The notes below the pieces were generated by a model. The model was not told the DNA's origin and did not search any database. It saw only the letters and a list, made by a program, of their open reading frames with translations. A DNA stretch of 64,000 bases from an uncultured Eubacteriales bacterium (GTDB lineage Bacteria > Bacillota > Clostridia > Oscillospirales > Oscillospiraceae), in assembly GCA_959602365.1 (NCBI GenBank), contig CAUGSS010000001.1, forward strand, positions 1 to 64,000, read 5' to 3'. Below, piece by piece: positions 27,588 to 34,517 of this stretch (the first letter of the stretch is position 1; the number at the start of each line of letters is the position of its first letter). The position numbers were made by a program, and so were the translations under genes.

Positions 27588-28433
27588 ATGAACAAGGAAG
27601 AGATCCGACAGGTATTGGAGCGTTATCGGGGGTGGCTGACCCACCGGGAGTACAGCCCGGCGACGGTGGAGAAATACGGCCGCACCCTGCATCGGTTTTT
27701 CCAGGAGACCGGGGCAGGGGCGCGGCCGGAGCGGGAGACGGTGGCCGCCTGGCGGGACAGCCTGGTGGAGCGGGGGTATAGCCCGGCCACGGTGAATGTG
27801 ATGGTGGCGGCGGTGAACGACTACCAGGAGAGCGTGGACAACCCCCAGGGCAAGGCCAAGCCCCTCAAGCGCCAGCGGCGGGTGTTCTGCGACGCGGAGC
27901 GGGAGCTGAGCCGGGGGGAGTACTTCCGCCTGCTGGAGGCGGCCCGGAGCAGCGGGGACAAGCGCACCCTGCTGCTGCTCCAGACCATCTGCTCCACGGG
28001 GATCCGGGTGTCGGAGCTGCAGTATATCACGGTGGAGGCGATACAGCGGCGAAAGGCGAGCATCCAGTGCAAGGGGAAATGCCGGGAGATCCTGCTGCCC
28101 TGGGAGCTGTGCAAGCGGCTGAAGCGCTGGTGTGAGCGGCGGCGCATCCACAGCGGCCCGGTGTTCCGGTCCCGGCGGGGGAAACCGCTGAGCCGGGTGA
28201 CGGTGTGGAAAGCAATGAAGGCTCTGTGCAGCCGGGCCAACGTGGCGTGGAAGAAAGTGTTTCCCCACAACCTGCGGCACCTGTTTGCCAGAACCTTCTA
28301 TGGAATGGAAAAGAACTTGTCCAAGCTGGCGGATATCCTGGGGCATTCCAGCATAGAGACGACGAGGATCTATATCATGGAGTCGGGTGCGGAGCACCAG
28401 CGGCTGCTAAATCAGATGCACTTATTGCTGTAA
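27588..28433 (+). CDS. Tyrosine recombinase, complete catalytic site (candidate pilus-switch invertase)
   Basis: 281 residues from ATG 27588, chosen because AGGAGG lies 8 nt upstream (too close for ATG 27582). An N-terminal SAM-like core-binding domain (about 1-90) is followed by the catalytic domain with every expected residue: Arg140 (STGIRVSEL), Lys162, His227 and Arg230 (HNLRHLF), His253 (LGHSS) and nucleophile Tyr262. It is XerC/D-like with no phage arm-binding domain, typical of invertases such as Clostridioides RecV. The 303-bp inverted-repeat-bounded segment starts 10 bp after its stop, so it is the obvious candidate to invert it. That activity is inferred. Confidence 0.92.
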   Translation: MNKEEIRQVLERYRGWLTHREYSPATVEKYGRTLHRFFQETGAGARPERETVAAWRDSLVERGYSPATVNVMVAAVNDYQESVDNPQGKAKPLKRQRRVFCDAERELSRGEYFRLLEAARSSGDKRTLLLLQTICSTGIRVSELQYITVEAIQRRKASIQCKGKCREILLPWELCKRLKRWCERRRIHSGPVFRSRRGKPLSRVTVWKAMKALCSRANVAWKKVFPHNLRHLFARTFYGMEKNLSKLADILGHSSIETTRIYIMESGAEHQRLLNQMHLLL

Positions 28434-28443
28434 AAAACAACGA

Positions 28444-28458
28444 AAGCATGATTCTGTT
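28444..28458 (+). repeat. Left inverted repeat of the putative switch
   Basis: AAGCATGATTCTGTT, the exact reverse complement of the right repeat. Read on the minus strand, the half-site ACAGAA, 6-bp centre TCATGC and a degenerate second half TTTCGT can be seen. Confidence 0.85.
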
Positions 28459-28480
28459 GCGTACATAAGGGAACAAAAAA

Positions 28481-28492
28481 GCGGTAAACCGC
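28481..28492 (-). terminator. Small hairpin plus T6 on the minus strand within the switch
   Basis: GCGG-TTTA-CCGC followed by TTTTTTG, about 40 nt downstream of the leftward promoter. The stem is only 4-5 bp, so termination would be partial. In the inverted state it would lie in the pilus operon leader as a possible attenuator. Confidence 0.35.
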
Positions 28493-28536
28493 AGATTCGC
28501 CTGGATAGCAGCAAGCCGCATCTCCAAATTAAGGTC

Positions 28537-28565
28537 ATTCTAGCACAGGAAAAAAGAGAAAGCAA
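28537..28565 (-). promoter_or_regulatory. Promoter inside the switch, pointing away from the pilus operon
   Basis: On the minus strand TTGCTT (28565-28560), exactly 17 nt, then TAGAAT (28542-28537) with an extended -10 TGC immediately before it. Confidence 0.75.
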
Positions 28566-28604
28566 GAACGAAACCCCATAACCGTCAAAATTAACAAAAA
28601 ATGG

Positions 28605-28667
28605 GCATGAAAAATCAGTTGGGCAAAAAAGGGAAGGTTCGCCCAACGCATTTTTCATGCTTTTTTT
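28605..28667 (+). terminator. Strong terminator inside the switch
   Basis: GCATGAAAAAT..GTTGGGC pairs with GCCCAAC..ATTTTTCATGC, followed by T7. The opposite strand also has a T6 after the stem (CCATTTTTTG), so it works both ways and insulates the pilus operon from recombinase-gene read-through. Confidence 0.85.
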
Positions 28668-28731
28668 CTGCCGTGGTGACAAAACGGCGCAAAACGGCGC
28701 CCTTTTGCCCGCCCCTCCTCGGGAAGAGGGA

Positions 28732-28746
28732 AACAGAATCATGCTT
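28732..28746 (-). repeat. Right inverted repeat of the putative switch
   Basis: AACAGAATCATGCTT. With flanks it forms ACAGAA-TCATGC-TTCTGT, two inverted 6-bp half-sites around a 6-bp asymmetric centre, the usual form of a tyrosine-recombinase core site. Confidence 0.85.
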
Positions 28747-28794
28747 CTGTAATGGAGCGGGGGAACGGGCACAGAAAGGGGGGGCGGAAGCGGG

Positions 28795-29703
28795 ATGAAG
28801 GAAGAGATACTGGCGGGGTATCCGATCACGGCCTTTCTCCAGGCGCAGGAGGGACGGGACTGGAAGCCGGATACCCGGCGGCGGTACAGCAAGTACCTGT
28901 ATGAGCTTGGGGAGTACCTGGCGGGCCAGGGGCCGCCGGGGAAAGCGGCGCTGGAGCGGTGGCAGCGGCAGCTGGAGGAGCGGTGCGGCCCCAGCGGGGT
29001 GAAGGCGTATCTGGCGGCGGCGAACCACTATTTCCGCTGGTGCGGGCGGCCGGACCTGGTGATGCGCCGACACCGGGGGCCGGAGGAGGCGCGGGAAGGC
29101 GCCGGGCCGCCGGGGCTGAGCCGTGCCGAGTACTTAAAGCTGCTGCGGACGGCGCGGGGGATGCGGGAGCACCGGACCTATCTGCTGGTGAAGCTGTTTG
29201 CCACCACGGGGCTGCCATTGCAGTGCCTGGAGCAGGTGACGGTGGAAGCGGTGGAGGCCGGGGGCGGAGAGCTGAACTACCGGGGGAGCCCGGTGGAGTT
29301 CCGCTGCCCGGAGGGGCTGCGGCAGGAGCTGCTGGAGTATGCGGCGGAGCGGAAGACAGCGGGAGGAGCGGTGTTTGTGACACGGACGGGGCAGCCGCTG
29401 GACCGGTCGAATCTGTTCCGGAGCATGCAGGAGCTGTGCCGCGCGGCAGGGATCCCGGCGGAGAAGGTGAACCCGCGGAGCCTGCGGAGGCTGTACCAGG
29501 CGGCCCAGGAGACCATCCGGGAGCACCTGGAGGGCCTGCAGCGGCAGATGTACGAGCAGATGCTGGAGATGGAGCAGGACGCCGTCGGATGGCGTATGGA
29601 GCTTCCATCGGGCCGGACCCGCCCGGCGGGCCGGCAGGCCAGATCCGGCCCCGTGCCGGCTGGAACAATCGACCGGGTTTTGCCCGGAAAGAGGAGTGAG
29701 TAA
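28795..29703 (+). CDS. Degenerate tyrosine recombinase paralogue, first gene of the pilus operon
   Basis: 302 residues, clearly related to the recombinase at 27588 (same N-terminal core-binding domain and the motif LSRxEYxxLLxxAR). The catalytic site is damaged: the first Arg of STGIRVSEL aligns with Pro141 in TTGLPLQCL, and HNLRHLF becomes PRSLRRLY, so the His is lost while one Arg stays. About ten residues are missing before EHLEGLQRQMY, where a His and Tyr keep the normal spacing of nine. It probably cannot cut DNA but could bind the sites or the partner. ATG 28795 has AAAGGGGG upstream; the adhesin gene starts 5 nt after its stop. Confidence 0.82.
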   Translation: MKEEILAGYPITAFLQAQEGRDWKPDTRRRYSKYLYELGEYLAGQGPPGKAALERWQRQLEERCGPSGVKAYLAAANHYFRWCGRPDLVMRRHRGPEEAREGAGPPGLSRAEYLKLLRTARGMREHRTYLLVKLFATTGLPLQCLEQVTVEAVEAGGGELNYRGSPVEFRCPEGLRQELLEYAAERKTAGGAVFVTRTGQPLDRSNLFRSMQELCRAAGIPAEKVNPRSLRRLYQAAQETIREHLEGLQRQMYEQMLEMEQDAVGWRMELPSGRTRPAGRQARSGPVPAGTIDRVLPGKRSE

Positions 29704-29707
29704 ACCT

Positions 29708-32700
29708 ATGAAAAAACGAGTTTTCAGCGCACTGCTGGCGCTCTGCCTGGCCTTCAGCCTGTTTGGCACGGCCCTGGCGGCGACGGCGGAAACCCCGTCG
29801 GAAACGGCCTCCACGTCGTCCTCGGAGAGCACCACCGTTCAGGAGAACGGCACGGAGGGGACTGATTCCGGCGACAGCTCTGTCTCTTCCACAGGGGAGA
29901 CAGGGAATACCGGTACTGATTCCAGCTCTGGGGAGAACGCCGACAGCAATTCCACAGAGCTCACCGGCACCGATACAACTGGCAATGACAGTCAGACTGA
30001 CATCGATAGTCAGAGCGATGATGCTGCTGCGACTGCCGCCGATGGCGCCGCGGACGATGCCGCGACCGCCGATGCCACAAATGGAATTGACTTATATGAT
30101 TGGAATGATTGGAACCCTGGCGGCGATCACGGCGGCGGAGGCGGCGGACAGGAGTTAGATCAAAGCTACTATAATGCAAATTCCTATGTCTTCTGGGATA
30201 CAATGACAGCGTACGAGGACAGTGATGGATCTGTCGATCATGGCGAGGTAAATACTAATATGCGCGGCATGATTGACTCTGTTCAGCTAAATAGTAAGGA
30301 GGTTAGATGGGGAAACTCCGATACTACAAGTTGGAATGTGTCCGGTGTTAATCAGTTGAATGATTACTATGACAGTGCAACCACAAAGAAGGAAGATTAT
30401 GTGGATCTGGTAATTACACCGGCTGAGGGCTACTATGTTTCCGCAGTTGTGATTGCCTGCTGCAGCAACACCAGCAGTGGATGGGGCACCATTAGTGGTT
30501 CCAGGCCGTACAGCTGTAATACTTGGGAGGAGGGGAATGCTTTTACAGCGAGCTTCAGCGTAGGTGTCAACGGTTCTGTGACGATTGAAGATCTCAGCAG
30601 CGAGAATTTTTCTCACCGCAGTGAGTCAGGCGTGTATTTTATCCTGATCGAAGTCTCCAAGATTCCCACCCCGCTGTATGTTGAGTACGACTATGGGACA
30701 ATTGACGAGATCTTGGGCGGTAGTTACAGCACTTCTGTTTTTGCCGACCCCGATCAATGGGTTACGGCCAACAACAGCAATGCTTATGGTCAGGGAAATA
30801 TCGATACCGCGAACACGCAGTACAGATACGCGTATGCAAGTGATCCCTCCGAAGCCGGAACATGGGAGCACTATGCCAACACAGTGACCGATGCAGCAAA
30901 GCAGGCGGCCGCAGCGGCAGGCCATTATTTCGCCGGTTGGCAGGCGGAGTACTACATTTCCTGTGAAGTGTCAGATTCCGCTGGATATAACAACTATAAT
31001 TATAGCTTTGCTGACGAGTATGGTACTGCGCCTTATGATGAAGGTGATGAAGTCCAGCTCATTACCAACGTCAAGCTGACTGCGATTTGGAAGCCCATTG
31101 AATTGACTGTCTCGAAAACGGTTGAGGGATTGACGGGCAGCGCTTTTGATACTGAGCATACATACAGCCTCCAGGTCCAAAAGTACAATGAAGCAACGCA
31201 AGTGTGGGAGGATTTTGCTGATGAAATTCAGCTGACTGTTAAGGGTGATGATGTCGCGACGGCCACTCTCAAGGGGACGGAGTACAACAACGATGGGACT
31301 GCGGTAACCCCAAGTAGATACTCCATTACTCCCGGCATCTATCGCGTCATTGAGACAAAGGGAAAAGACAGTTTAACCAGTCCCGATGGCAATACTATGT
31401 ACGTTACTGTCAGCGATGGAGAAAGCGGCAGTTCGGAAGCCCAAGTTGAAATCACACTTGAGAGTATTCTCGGCTTTGCTGAGAGCGGTAATGCCCAAAC
31501 CAGATATGCTCTGAACGTCACCAACAGCTACACTGCAGCTCCGCCCACTACCACCCTCACCCTCCAGAAGACCTTTGTCGGCCTGAGTGACGAAGAAGTG
31601 GAGTACCTGATAAACACGGCCCACTTCGGCTGGGACATCAACTACTGCGTGCGGGACCTTCGGCTGTCTACAACGGATGGCCAAACACAGGCTACCTATA
31701 TGGCATCCTCGGAGGACATCCCGGACAGCCTGAAACTGCCGGGCGTCTCGGGCTCCTTGGACGGCGGCGATTTCGGAATCGTTGCCTCGACCTATTTGGC
31801 GGATTGGACGACTGCGAATACGAACTATAAACAGGATAATATCCTGGGTACTGACGCATCCTCCAGCTTTATCAAGGATCCGACGACCGATGATTGGACG
31901 CTGACCATCACTATCCCGGTGCCTGTGACAGACGAAAATCATTATTTCACCGTCTTTGAACAGCATCAGGAAGTCCCCGGCTATGCCAAGATCAACGACT
32001 CCAACGCCACCTACAGCATTACGGCGGGAGACGCCGTGACCAGCAGTGGTACCGGTAAATTCGTCGATCATGGGACTGGCGGAGAAAACATTTACGAGGA
32101 TATGGGCACCGAGGTCGATTCGGTAACAGTGAAGCTAGAAGGAAAGGACTACACCCTGAGCGGTGAGGAAGCTGCAATTTATAATGAACAGTTGACCAAG
32201 CTCCAGATTACCGGCGCCACCACCATCAGCTTTACCAACAACTACACCGGCAAGCTGGACGTGACCAAGGAGTATGGCGAGGATAGTGATATTAAGGATA
32301 CGGACAAGGAATTCAACATCACCATTTCCCCTGCCAATCCTGAGAAACTGGACCTCAGTACTGAGGAAGGCTTACAGCACGGCCTGTCGGGCAAGAAGTT
32401 CTCCTATAGAATTGAGAATAAGGATGGTAGTATTGTTCCGGTTGTTGAAGAGGAGCTAGAGAGCAACGGCTCCTTCACCATCAAGCTGAAAGCGGACCAG
32501 ACGGTTCACTTCACTGACCTGCCCGCCATCCAGTGGGTGGTTACGGAAAATGTGTCTGCCAGCAGCCAGGAAGGCTATACCCTGACCAGTGACATTACCG
32601 ATACCAACAACGGCGTGGTCGATGAGGTGACACATTGGAACGGCTACAGGGCTAATGTCGTGCCTGCCGACGTTATCGGCAGCACCTCCTGGACGGACGG

Positions 32701-33364
32701 CATCGCCTCTGTGGACAGCGCGGTTAGCTCCAGCGCGGTCGCCCTGGTCACCGTCACCAATACTTACACCCGCAACACCAACACCCTGACCATCAGTAAG
32801 CACGTCTCCGGCCCCATGGGCGATACCTCTGCGGACTTCACCTTCACCGTCACTCTGATGGACACTCTGGCTGGTACTGATGTGCCCTACACCGGAGTAA
32901 TTGGCGAAGACGACATTGTGAAGAGCGATGGCGCCATTTGGCATGCTGATACAACAGATGACGGCAGCCTCACCGGCACCTACACCCTCACCCTGTCCGA
33001 CGGCGAGTCTATCACCCTGACCCTTCCCTATGGTGTGACCGCCACAGTGGAAGAGACCAATGTCCAGGGCCACACGGTCTACAGCCGGGTGTACAACACC
33101 GGCACCACTGTGGGCGACAATGCGGATTTCGATCCCGCAAATGACAAGACACTCGATTATGTGATCGAAAAATCACAGACGGTCACTCTGACCGGCGTGA
33201 ACCAGTCGGTGGACTTCATGAACTACCGTGCCGCCGCTGTCCCCACCGGGGTTGACACCGACTCCGCCGCCCCCTATCTGGTGCTGACGGCCTGCGCGGC
33301 CTTCGCCGGGCTGGCTCTGGCGGGCAGCATCGTGGCGGTGCGGCTGCGCCGCCGTCAGGAGTAA
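29708..33364 (+). CDS. Large pilus adhesin / tip pilin with CnaB-like repeats
   Basis: 1218 residues from ATG 29708 (GAGGAG upstream). Signal peptide 1-25; a Ser/Thr/Asp/Glu-rich stalk (about 27-135) ending in a Gly run; an adhesin-like region (about 150-460); then four related beta-rich domains starting LTVSKTVEG (about 465), LTLQKTFVG (615), LDVTKEYG (848) and LTISKHVSG (1026), each ending in a VTNxY or FxNxY-type strand as in CnaB/Spy0128 isopeptide domains. The C-terminus has a sorting signal VPTGV, a hydrophobic helix and RLRRRQE. It should be exported and joined by the operon's sortase. Codons at 30.1-31.5 kb are visibly more AT-rich than neighbours, suggesting exchange of the binding region. 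Confidence 0.85.
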   Translation: MKKRVFSALLALCLAFSLFGTALAATAETPSETASTSSSESTTVQENGTEGTDSGDSSVSSTGETGNTGTDSSSGENADSNSTELTGTDTTGNDSQTDIDSQSDDAAATAADGAADDAATADATNGIDLYDWNDWNPGGDHGGGGGGQELDQSYYNANSYVFWDTMTAYEDSDGSVDHGEVNTNMRGMIDSVQLNSKEVRWGNSDTTSWNVSGVNQLNDYYDSATTKKEDYVDLVITPAEGYYVSAVVIACCSNTSSGWGTISGSRPYSCNTWEEGNAFTASFSVGVNGSVTIEDLSSENFSHRSESGVYFILIEVSKIPTPLYVEYDYGTIDEILGGSYSTSVFADPDQWVTANNSNAYGQGNIDTANTQYRYAYASDPSEAGTWEHYANTVTDAAKQAAAAAGHYFAGWQAEYYISCEVSDSAGYNNYNYSFADEYGTAPYDEGDEVQLITNVKLTAIWKPIELTVSKTVEGLTGSAFDTEHTYSLQVQKYNEATQVWEDFADEIQLTVKGDDVATATLKGTEYNNDGTAVTPSRYSITPGIYRVIETKGKDSLTSPDGNTMYVTVSDGESGSSEAQVEITLESILGFAESGNAQTRYALNVTNSYTAAPPTTTLTLQKTFVGLSDEEVEYLINTAHFGWDINYCVRDLRLSTTDGQTQATYMASSEDIPDSLKLPGVSGSLDGGDFGIVASTYLADWTTANTNYKQDNILGTDASSSFIKDPTTDDWTLTITIPVPVTDENHYFTVFEQHQEVPGYAKINDSNATYSITAGDAVTSSGTGKFVDHGTGGENIYEDMGTEVDSVTVKLEGKDYTLSGEEAAIYNEQLTKLQITGATTISFTNNYTGKLDVTKEYGEDSDIKDTDKEFNITISPANPEKLDLSTEEGLQHGLSGKKFSYRIENKDGSIVPVVEEELESNGSFTIKLKADQTVHFTDLPAIQWVVTENVSASSQEGYTLTSDITDTNNGVVDEVTHWNGYRANVVPADVIGSTSWTDGIASVDSAVSSSAVALVTVTNTYTRNTNTLTISKHVSGPMGDTSADFTFTVTLMDTLAGTDVPYTGVIGEDDIVKSDGAIWHADTTDDGSLTGTYTLTLSDGESITLTLPYGVTATVEETNVQGHTVYSRVYNTGTTVGDNADFDPANDKTLDYVIEKSQTVTLTGVNQSVDFMNYRAAAVPTGVDTDSAAPYLVLTACAAFAGLALAGSIVAVRLRRRQE

Positions 33365-33370
33365 TCCCTG

Positions 33371-33592
33371 ATGCGCACCATGCAGGACATCGCGGACGCC
33401 CTGTCCGCCATGAAGTTCCGTAAAAAGATGTTCGGCGGGGTGGAGGAGGCAGACGTCTGGCGCAAGCTGGAATCCCTCCAGCGCACCTATCAAGAGGTCT
33501 ACGACCAGCAGGCGGCCTACTACCAGGCCCTGCTGGACCAGCGGGACCGGGAGCTGAAATGGATGAAGAGCGGCGGTGATGCCCATGGCTGA
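33371..33592 (+). CDS. Small coiled-coil protein, DivIVA/GpsB-like N-terminus
   Basis: 73 residues beginning 6 nt after the adhesin stop. The stretch KFRKKMFGGVEEADVWRKLESL resembles the lipid-binding N-terminal turn of DivIVA/GpsB (F.KR.RGYDE.EV..FL), followed by a short coiled coil that ends in a charged tail. It overlaps the next gene by 8 nt, so it is translationally coupled. If the likeness is real it may position pilus assembly at the curved membrane or septum; this is inference from a short match. Confidence 0.6.
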   Translation: MRTMQDIADALSAMKFRKKMFGGVEEADVWRKLESLQRTYQEVYDQQAAYYQALLDQRDRELKWMKSGGDAHG

Positions 33593-34406
33593 ACGCCCCC
33601 GCAGGCCGGACGCTCCGGGTGGGCGCCGGTTGGAGGGCAAGAGGTCCGGCTCCCCTCCGGGGGATAACCCGGAGGCGGCCGCTCCCCCGGAGCGGGAGCC
33701 CTCCCACCGGCCTCAGCGGCCGGAAGGGGCGGCTGCCGGTTGGGCCGGGCCGGAACAGACTCCGGCTGCGCCGCCACGGCGGGCGGGGGCTGGAGACAGC
33801 GCTCCGGGCACCGGCCCGCCCGGCCCGGGCCACAGCCGCCGGAACAAGAGCGCCCGGGAGAGAGATGCTCCCCTGACCCCGGAGGCGGTGATCAAAAAGC
33901 GCCGCCGCCGCTGCTCCGACGCCCAGGCCATCACCGGCTTTTTCGCAAAGCTGGTGGCCATTGTGGTGCTGCTGGCCCTGCTGTTCAGCTTCGCCTTCGG
34001 CCTGAAGGCCATGCCCAGCGACGACATGTCCCCCCGGATCTCGGCGGGCGACCTGATGCTCTACTACCGGCTGGCCGGAGAGTGGGCCATCGGGGATGTG
34101 ATGGTCTTCGAGAAGGACGGGGAGCAGTACGTGGGCCGGGTGGTGGCCCGGGGCGGCGACACGGTGGAGGTCACCGACCAGGCCACCCTGGTGGTCAACG
34201 GCAGCACCGTGCTGGAGAGCGACATCTATTACACCACCCCCAAGTACGACAATGGCCCTGCCTACCCCCTGACCCTGGCGGAGGATGAGTTCTTCGTGCT
34301 CTGCGATTACCGGGAGGGGGCCCGGGACAGCCGGTATTTCGGCCCGGTCTCGGAGGACGAGATCAAAGGCAAGGTCATCACCGTGGTCCGGCGCTCCGGG
34401 CTGTAG
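33585..34406 (+). CDS. SipA-like signal-peptidase homologue lacking the catalytic dyad
   Basis: 273 residues from ATG 33585 (GAGCGGCGG 8 nt upstream). A Pro/Arg/Gly-rich cytoplasmic region (1-110) precedes one membrane helix (about 118-140) and an S26 signal-peptidase fold. At the nucleophile position SMxP is DMSP (Asp147), and at the general-base position KRV is GRVV (Gly184); the PGDTVE strand is kept as GGDTVEV. The same Asp/Gly replacement is known from SipA of Streptococcus pyogenes pilus islands, which is needed for pilus assembly without being a peptidase. An assembly-factor role is therefore likely. Confidence 0.85.
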   Translation: MAERPRRPDAPGGRRLEGKRSGSPPGDNPEAAAPPEREPSHRPQRPEGAAAGWAGPEQTPAAPPRRAGAGDSAPGTGPPGPGHSRRNKSARERDAPLTPEAVIKKRRRRCSDAQAITGFFAKLVAIVVLLALLFSFAFGLKAMPSDDMSPRISAGDLMLYYRLAGEWAIGDVMVFEKDGEQYVGRVVARGGDTVEVTDQATLVVNGSTVLESDIYYTTPKYDNGPAYPLTLAEDEFFVLCDYREGARDSRYFGPVSEDEIKGKVITVVRRSGL

Positions 34407-34517
34407 CGTGACGGCCGGGAAAGGCCCAAAACAATGTATCAATTGGGCGCGCGGATTCGCCCGCCCTTGGTTAAAACATAACTCCAATTCAAACTAAAAT
34501 GAAGAAAGGAAGAAAAC

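Larger units (their letters stand above)
28444..28746. other. Putative invertible promoter segment (OFF orientation)
   Basis: Two perfect 15-bp inverted repeats bound 273 bp holding a leftward promoter (28537-28565) and a strong hairpin terminator (28605-28667). The segment lies between a complete tyrosine recombinase gene and the pilus operon. Inverted about its centre, the promoter would point right at 28626-28653 and lie downstream of the terminator, able to drive 28795 onward. In the order sequenced the pilus operon has no visible promoter and is shielded from read-through. The architecture matches known phase switches; inversion itself is not shown by one sequence. Confidence 0.75.

Noticed and set aside
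28444..28746. The 15-bp inverted repeats as a long stem-loop in RNA
   Set aside because: A 273-nt loop containing its own stronger hairpin is implausible as a simple terminator, and the repeats have recombinase-site anatomy.
27582..29703. The two recombinases as part of a prophage or integrative element
   Set aside because: No phage, relaxase, excisionase or tRNA attachment site is nearby; the inverted repeats and the pilus operon explain their presence better.
29960..32071. Small antisense frames within the adhesin gene
   Set aside because: Shadows in the AT-richer part; no ribosome sites or domains.
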